Source: an uncultured Clostridia bacterium (GTDB taxonomy: Bacteria; Bacillota; Clostridia; Oscillospirales; Oscillospiraceae). From it: a stretch of 7,962 nt of DNA. Below the pieces are notes generated by a model. It ran no database searches and was not told where the DNA came from. It saw only the letters and a program-made list of their open reading frames with translations. The translations under genes were made by a program, and so were the position numbers. Location: contig CAMHER010000081.1 of assembly GCA_946184215.1 (NCBI GenBank), positions 1 to 7,962 on the forward strand, in the 5' to 3' direction. Shown here piece after piece: positions 6,032 to 7,962 of the stretch; positions within the stretch are counted from its first letter, which is position 1; the number at the start of each line of letters is the position of its first letter.

Positions 6032-7138
6032 TCACACGGCTGCCCCCTGCGGCTCCCGGCTCTCCGAAACAGCGGAGAGCAACTCCCGGTCGGAATAGAA
6101 GCGAAGCTTGTCAAGCCCCTTCTCCTCGGCCGCCAGCTCCAGCACGGCGATAAAAAGCTCATAATAGCCGCCTGTGACACCCAGCGTTTTCGCAGCGCGG
6201 GGCAGCTCTTTCTCGCACAGCTCCCGCAGCGGCATGTCCGGCGTTTTGCGCAGATAGCTCTCGATCAGCAGCTCGAAGGCCTCCCGCTCGGTCATAAAGC
6301 GCTCGACATAGTATTTTCTTCCGTACAGGCCGCACAGGTCGTGATAGGCGTCCAGGTACCCGATGGCCATATCCTTTTTCGCCTGCTCGGCGCTGAAATT
6401 CAGCACACCGCCCAGGTCCGCATCCGTGTCGACGTAGGTAACGGTGACGTCGTCGGGGATCTTGAAGCGGCGCTGCCGGGCGAAGCGCCCGGGAATACGG
6501 ACGGCGATGATATCCTTATAACCGTTCTCAACCAGCACATGCAGCGGGAGCGAGTCGATAAAGCCGCCGTCGGCGTACAGCTTGCCGCCCAGCTTCTCCA
6601 GCCGGAAGGTGGGGTGATAGGCGCTGGCCAGCAGCATGTCGCAGATCTCGTCCTCGTCAAGATCGTTGACGCATATCTCCAGTCCCTTCCGGTCGGTCAG
6701 CGAAACGGTCGCAATGAAAAGCTTCACGTCGGAGCGCTTGATCCGCCCGCCGTCCACCACCTCGCGCACCCAGGCGCGCAGCGGCGCCACGTCCAGGCCG
6801 CGGCGGCGGATCACGTCGAAAGCCTGCGGAATCAACTGGTGGATATCGCTCAGCTCCACTTCCCCGCTGACGACCTTGCGCAGGTTCTCCTCCTGGTCGG
6901 CGTCAAAATCGATCACCTTGTCAAGGCGGATATCCTCCCAGGCCTCGATCGCACGGGGCAGGTCACGCATGGCCATCAGCGCACCGTTGAGCGCGCCCAC
7001 CGAGGTGCCGGAGACCGCGTTGTAGCGGATCCCCATCTCCTCCAGTGCCTTCCACACGCCGACCTCATAGCCGCCCTTGGCGCCGCCGCCCTCCAGAGCG
7101 ATGGCATATGTTTTGGATGTATCCAGCTGCAGTTCCAT
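6032..7138 (-). CDS. Patatin-like phospholipase / serine acyl hydrolase, 368 aa
   Basis: Predicted lipid acyl hydrolase using a Ser-Asp dyad. The oxyanion-hole glycines are EGGGAKGGYEVG (16-27). The nucleophile motif GTSVG (44-48) places Ser46 in the active site, and the catalytic Asp is in YADGG (Asp190, 188-192). LLASAYHPTF (169-178) matches the conserved ASxxxP segment of the family. All catalytic elements are present, so the enzyme should be active. The C-terminal part (about 230-368) is mostly helical and contains DADLGGVLNFS and a Tyr-rich LCGLYGRKYY stretch; its role is unknown. There is no signal peptide, so a cytoplasmic or membrane-surface location is expected. GAGAG eight bases before the ATG is a modest ribosome binding site. 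Only 16 bases separate it from the cytidylate-kinase-like gene, so the two are probably co-transcribed. The substrate (phospholipid or other acyl ester) cannot be read from sequence. Confidence 0.93.
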   Translation of the reverse strand: MELQLDTSKTYAIALEGGGAKGGYEVGVWKALEEMGIRYNAVSGTSVGALNGALMAMRDLPRAIEAWEDIRLDKVIDFDADQEENLRKVVSGEVELSDIHQLIPQAFDVIRRRGLDVAPLRAWVREVVDGGRIKRSDVKLFIATVSLTDRKGLEICVNDLDEDEICDMLLASAYHPTFRLEKLGGKLYADGGFIDSLPLHVLVENGYKDIIAVRIPGRFARQRRFKIPDDVTVTYVDTDADLGGVLNFSAEQAKKDMAIGYLDAYHDLCGLYGRKYYVERFMTEREAFELLIESYLRKTPDMPLRELCEKELPRAAKTLGVTGGYYELFIAVLELAAEEKGLDKLRFYSDRELLSAVSESREPQGAAV

Positions 7139-7154
7139 GGTCTGTACTCTCTTT

Positions 7155-7748
7155 TCAGATCAGGCCGCGCGCGTGCAGGCAGCTGACGATGACCTGTACG
7201 GCGCCTTCCGTTCCGATCCGGCCGGAGTCGATGCAAAGGTCATAATTGCCCGCCTCGCCCCAGATCTGATCGGTGTAATAGCGGTAAAAGCTGGAGCGGT
7301 CCTTGTCGACCTCCCGGATCAGCTTTTTTGCCTGGTCCTCGTCAAGGGAATAGCGTTTCTCGATCGTGCGGATGCGCGTGGGCAGGTCGCCCATGATAAA
7401 CACGCGCAGCATATCATCCCGTCCGCGCAGGACATAATCGGCGCAGCGTCCGACAAAGATCGAGTCTCCCTTTTCGGCAAGAGAGCGGATCGCGTCAAAC
7501 TGAGCCGCGGCAACCTGCATGTTCAGCCGGAAACCGTCGTGGATGCCGAAATAGTGGGGCTCATGCGCGATATAGGGAGCCACACGCTTTTCATCAAAGC
7601 TGTTGACGACCTCGCGCGAAAAGTTTGAGCCCTCCGCCGCCTCATCCACAATTTCCTTGTCATAGCAGCTGATCCCCAGTCTGTTTGCCAAAGCCCGGGC
7701 AATGTCGTGGCCTCCGCTGCCATGCTGTCTGCCGATGGTAATGATCAT
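7155..7748 (-). CDS. Cytidylate-kinase-like P-loop protein, 197 aa
   Basis: It belongs to the cytidylate kinase-like family (AAA_26 type) that is abundant in Clostridia. The family resembles nucleoside monophosphate kinases but is distinct from the housekeeping Cmk, and its true substrate is generally not established. The N-terminus MIITIGRQHGSGGHDIARALA carries a P-loop variant (GRQHGSGG, 6-13). CYDKEIVDEAA (28-38) and SIFVGRCADYVLR (96-108) are family signatures. An Arg/Lys-rich region near RVDKD/RSSFYRYY may form the lid. The ATG at 7748 was chosen over one at 7772 because GGAGG lies eight bases upstream and the protein then begins at the first beta strand. It has its own promoter and probably shares a transcript with the patatin gene. 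Nucleotide or nucleotide-like phosphorylation is the family-based expectation only. Confidence 0.9.
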   Translation of the reverse strand: MIITIGRQHGSGGHDIARALANRLGISCYDKEIVDEAAEGSNFSREVVNSFDEKRVAPYIAHEPHYFGIHDGFRLNMQVAAAQFDAIRSLAEKGDSIFVGRCADYVLRGRDDMLRVFIMGDLPTRIRTIEKRYSLDEDQAKKLIREVDKDRSSFYRYYTDQIWGEAGNYDLCIDSGRIGTEGAVQVIVSCLHARGLI

Positions 7749-7779
7749 CTTCAGCGCCTCCTTTGCGATCACAATGATA

Positions 7780-7791
7780 GTAATATATTAC
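7780..7791. promoter_or_regulatory. Perfect 12-bp palindrome over the -10 region (candidate operator)
   Basis: GTAATATATTAC is a perfect dyad. It completely covers the -10 box (7785-7790) of the cytidylate-kinase-like gene promoter, where a bound regulator would block polymerase. Its AT-rich core also resembles an ordinary -10 region, so chance is possible. Confidence 0.35.
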
Positions 7792-7813
7792 ACCGCACGG
7801 GGAAAAATCGCAA
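7785..7813 (-). promoter_or_regulatory. Sigma-A-like promoter for the kinase-like/patatin pair
   Basis: On the minus strand TTGCGA (7808-7813) and TAATAT (7785-7790) are separated by 17 bases. The predicted start near 7778 leaves a leader of about 30 bases before the ATG at 7748. It lies downstream of the strong terminator at 7845-7876, so it is needed to restart transcription. Confidence 0.65.
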
Positions 7814-7833
7814 TGTATTTTCCGCCAACGCCC

Positions 7834-7905
7834 GCAAAAACAGGAAAAGCCGCCGGAGAAATCCGGCGGCTTTTTTCGAATATGTTTGGTTTTTTCCTGT
7901 TTTGC
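7834..7905. repeat. Outer inverted repeat surrounding the terminator
   Basis: GCAAAAACAGGAAAA (7834-7848) is mirrored by TTTTCCTGTTTTGC (7892-7905) with one base missing. These arms flank the terminator hairpin and could pair to form a larger cruciform or compete with its A/U tracts. The core ACAGGAAAA is shared by both arms. Confidence 0.45.
7845..7876. terminator. Bidirectional intrinsic terminator downstream of the truncated gene
   Basis: A perfect 9-bp GC stem, GCCGCCGGA (7849-7857) and TCCGGCGGC (7862-7870), has a GAAA loop and is flanked by four A (7845-7848) and six T (7871-7876). On the minus strand it ends the gene whose stop is at 7908-7910 and insulates the kinase-like/patatin unit. 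Confidence 0.92.
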
Positions 7906-7907
7906 GC

Positions 7908-7962
7908 TTACTTCTTGGCAAGGCCCTTCTGGCGGGCATACTCGGCAGCGCCGAGAGCGCCC
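7908..7962 (-). CDS. C-terminal end of an upstream gene, cut by the window edge
   Basis: The minus strand reads in one frame to a TAA at 7908-7910, giving the last 17 residues GALGAAEYARQKGLAKK. The terminator 30-60 bases beyond confirms a real gene end. The GALGAA...YA pattern resembles the C-terminus of ASKHA-fold proteins such as BcrA/HgdC-type 2-hydroxyacyl-CoA dehydratase activases. Seventeen residues are too few to assign a family with confidence. Confidence 0.6.
   Translation of the reverse strand, partial: GALGAAEYARQKGLAKK

Noticed and set aside
6059..6080. Eight-pair hairpin (GCTCTCCG/CGGAGAGC) near the end of the patatin gene as a terminator
   Set aside because: It lies inside the coding sequence and is followed by GC-rich sequence without a U-run on the minus strand.
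4969..6153. Plus-strand open frame (394 codons) opposite the Ig-like protein gene
   Set aside because: Low-complexity Arg/Gly/Asp/His-rich translation, no family signature, and it runs across a promoter and an intergenic gap.
6341..7186. Plus-strand open frame (281 codons) opposite the patatin gene
   Set aside because: The minus frame has all patatin catalytic motifs; the plus frame shows none of any family.
1..7962. Phage, transposon or CRISPR content, and RNA genes
   Set aside because: No integrase, transposase, regularly spaced repeats or tRNA/rRNA-like segments were found. The label virion core protein used for some YdjI relatives does not indicate a virus here.

Overview
The window is GC-rich, and every convincing gene lies on the minus strand. 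The ORFs are tightly packed, with strong GGAGG-type ribosome binding sites and compact intrinsic terminators. The protein families present (a YdjG/YdjH/YdjI-like membrane module, a Clostridia-type cytidylate-kinase-like protein, a P-loop ATPase with an LLDLDMVNTYFR motif, and a ferredoxin-like N-terminus) point to a GC-rich anaerobic member of the Firmicutes/Clostridia. An Oscillospiraceae-like gut bacterium fits best, but this is inferred from gene content and style and no marker gene proves it.

Layout in the direction of transcription, from high to low coordinates. At 7908-7962 is the last 17 codons of an upstream gene, followed by a strong hairpin terminator (about 7845-7876). Next comes a two-gene unit with its own sigma-A-like promoter (7785-7813): a cytidylate-kinase-like P-loop protein (7155-7748) and a patatin-like phospholipase (6032-7138). 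Immediately after the patatin stop a second sigma-A-like promoter (5992-6020) precedes a four-gene cluster. This encodes a type I membrane protein with two probable Ig-like domains (4972-5925), an SPFH/stomatin-like protein with three C-terminal zinc ribbons (3623-4933), a double zinc-ribbon protein with a C-terminal membrane anchor (2397-3548), and a secreted/membrane protein with two TPM domains (1151-2383). A bidirectional terminator (1118-1149) closes it. A third promoter (896-925) drives a P-loop ATPase (118-855), followed by the first 12 codons of a ferredoxin-like protein that runs off the window (1-36).

The SPFH + zinc-ribbon + TPM trio corresponds in domain content to Bacillus subtilis YdjI, YdjG and YdjH. 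Those are the partners of the phage-shock protein PspA in an envelope-stress operon. Here no pspA is visible, the order is I-G-H, the TPM protein carries two TPM domains, and a surface Ig-like single-pass protein sits at the head of the operon. A long GC-rich hairpin with a U-run separates the SPFH gene from the two downstream genes and may set their relative expression. The most interesting reading is a PspA-less (or PspA-elsewhere) membrane-surveillance module with an added extracellular domain protein, next to a phospholipase. That functional link is inference.

No tRNA, rRNA, CRISPR array, insertion sequence or phage gene was recognised. No stretch longer than 300 bases lacks a gene. The largest gap is 856-1150 (295 bases), which holds a promoter, a possible plus-strand transcript and a terminator.
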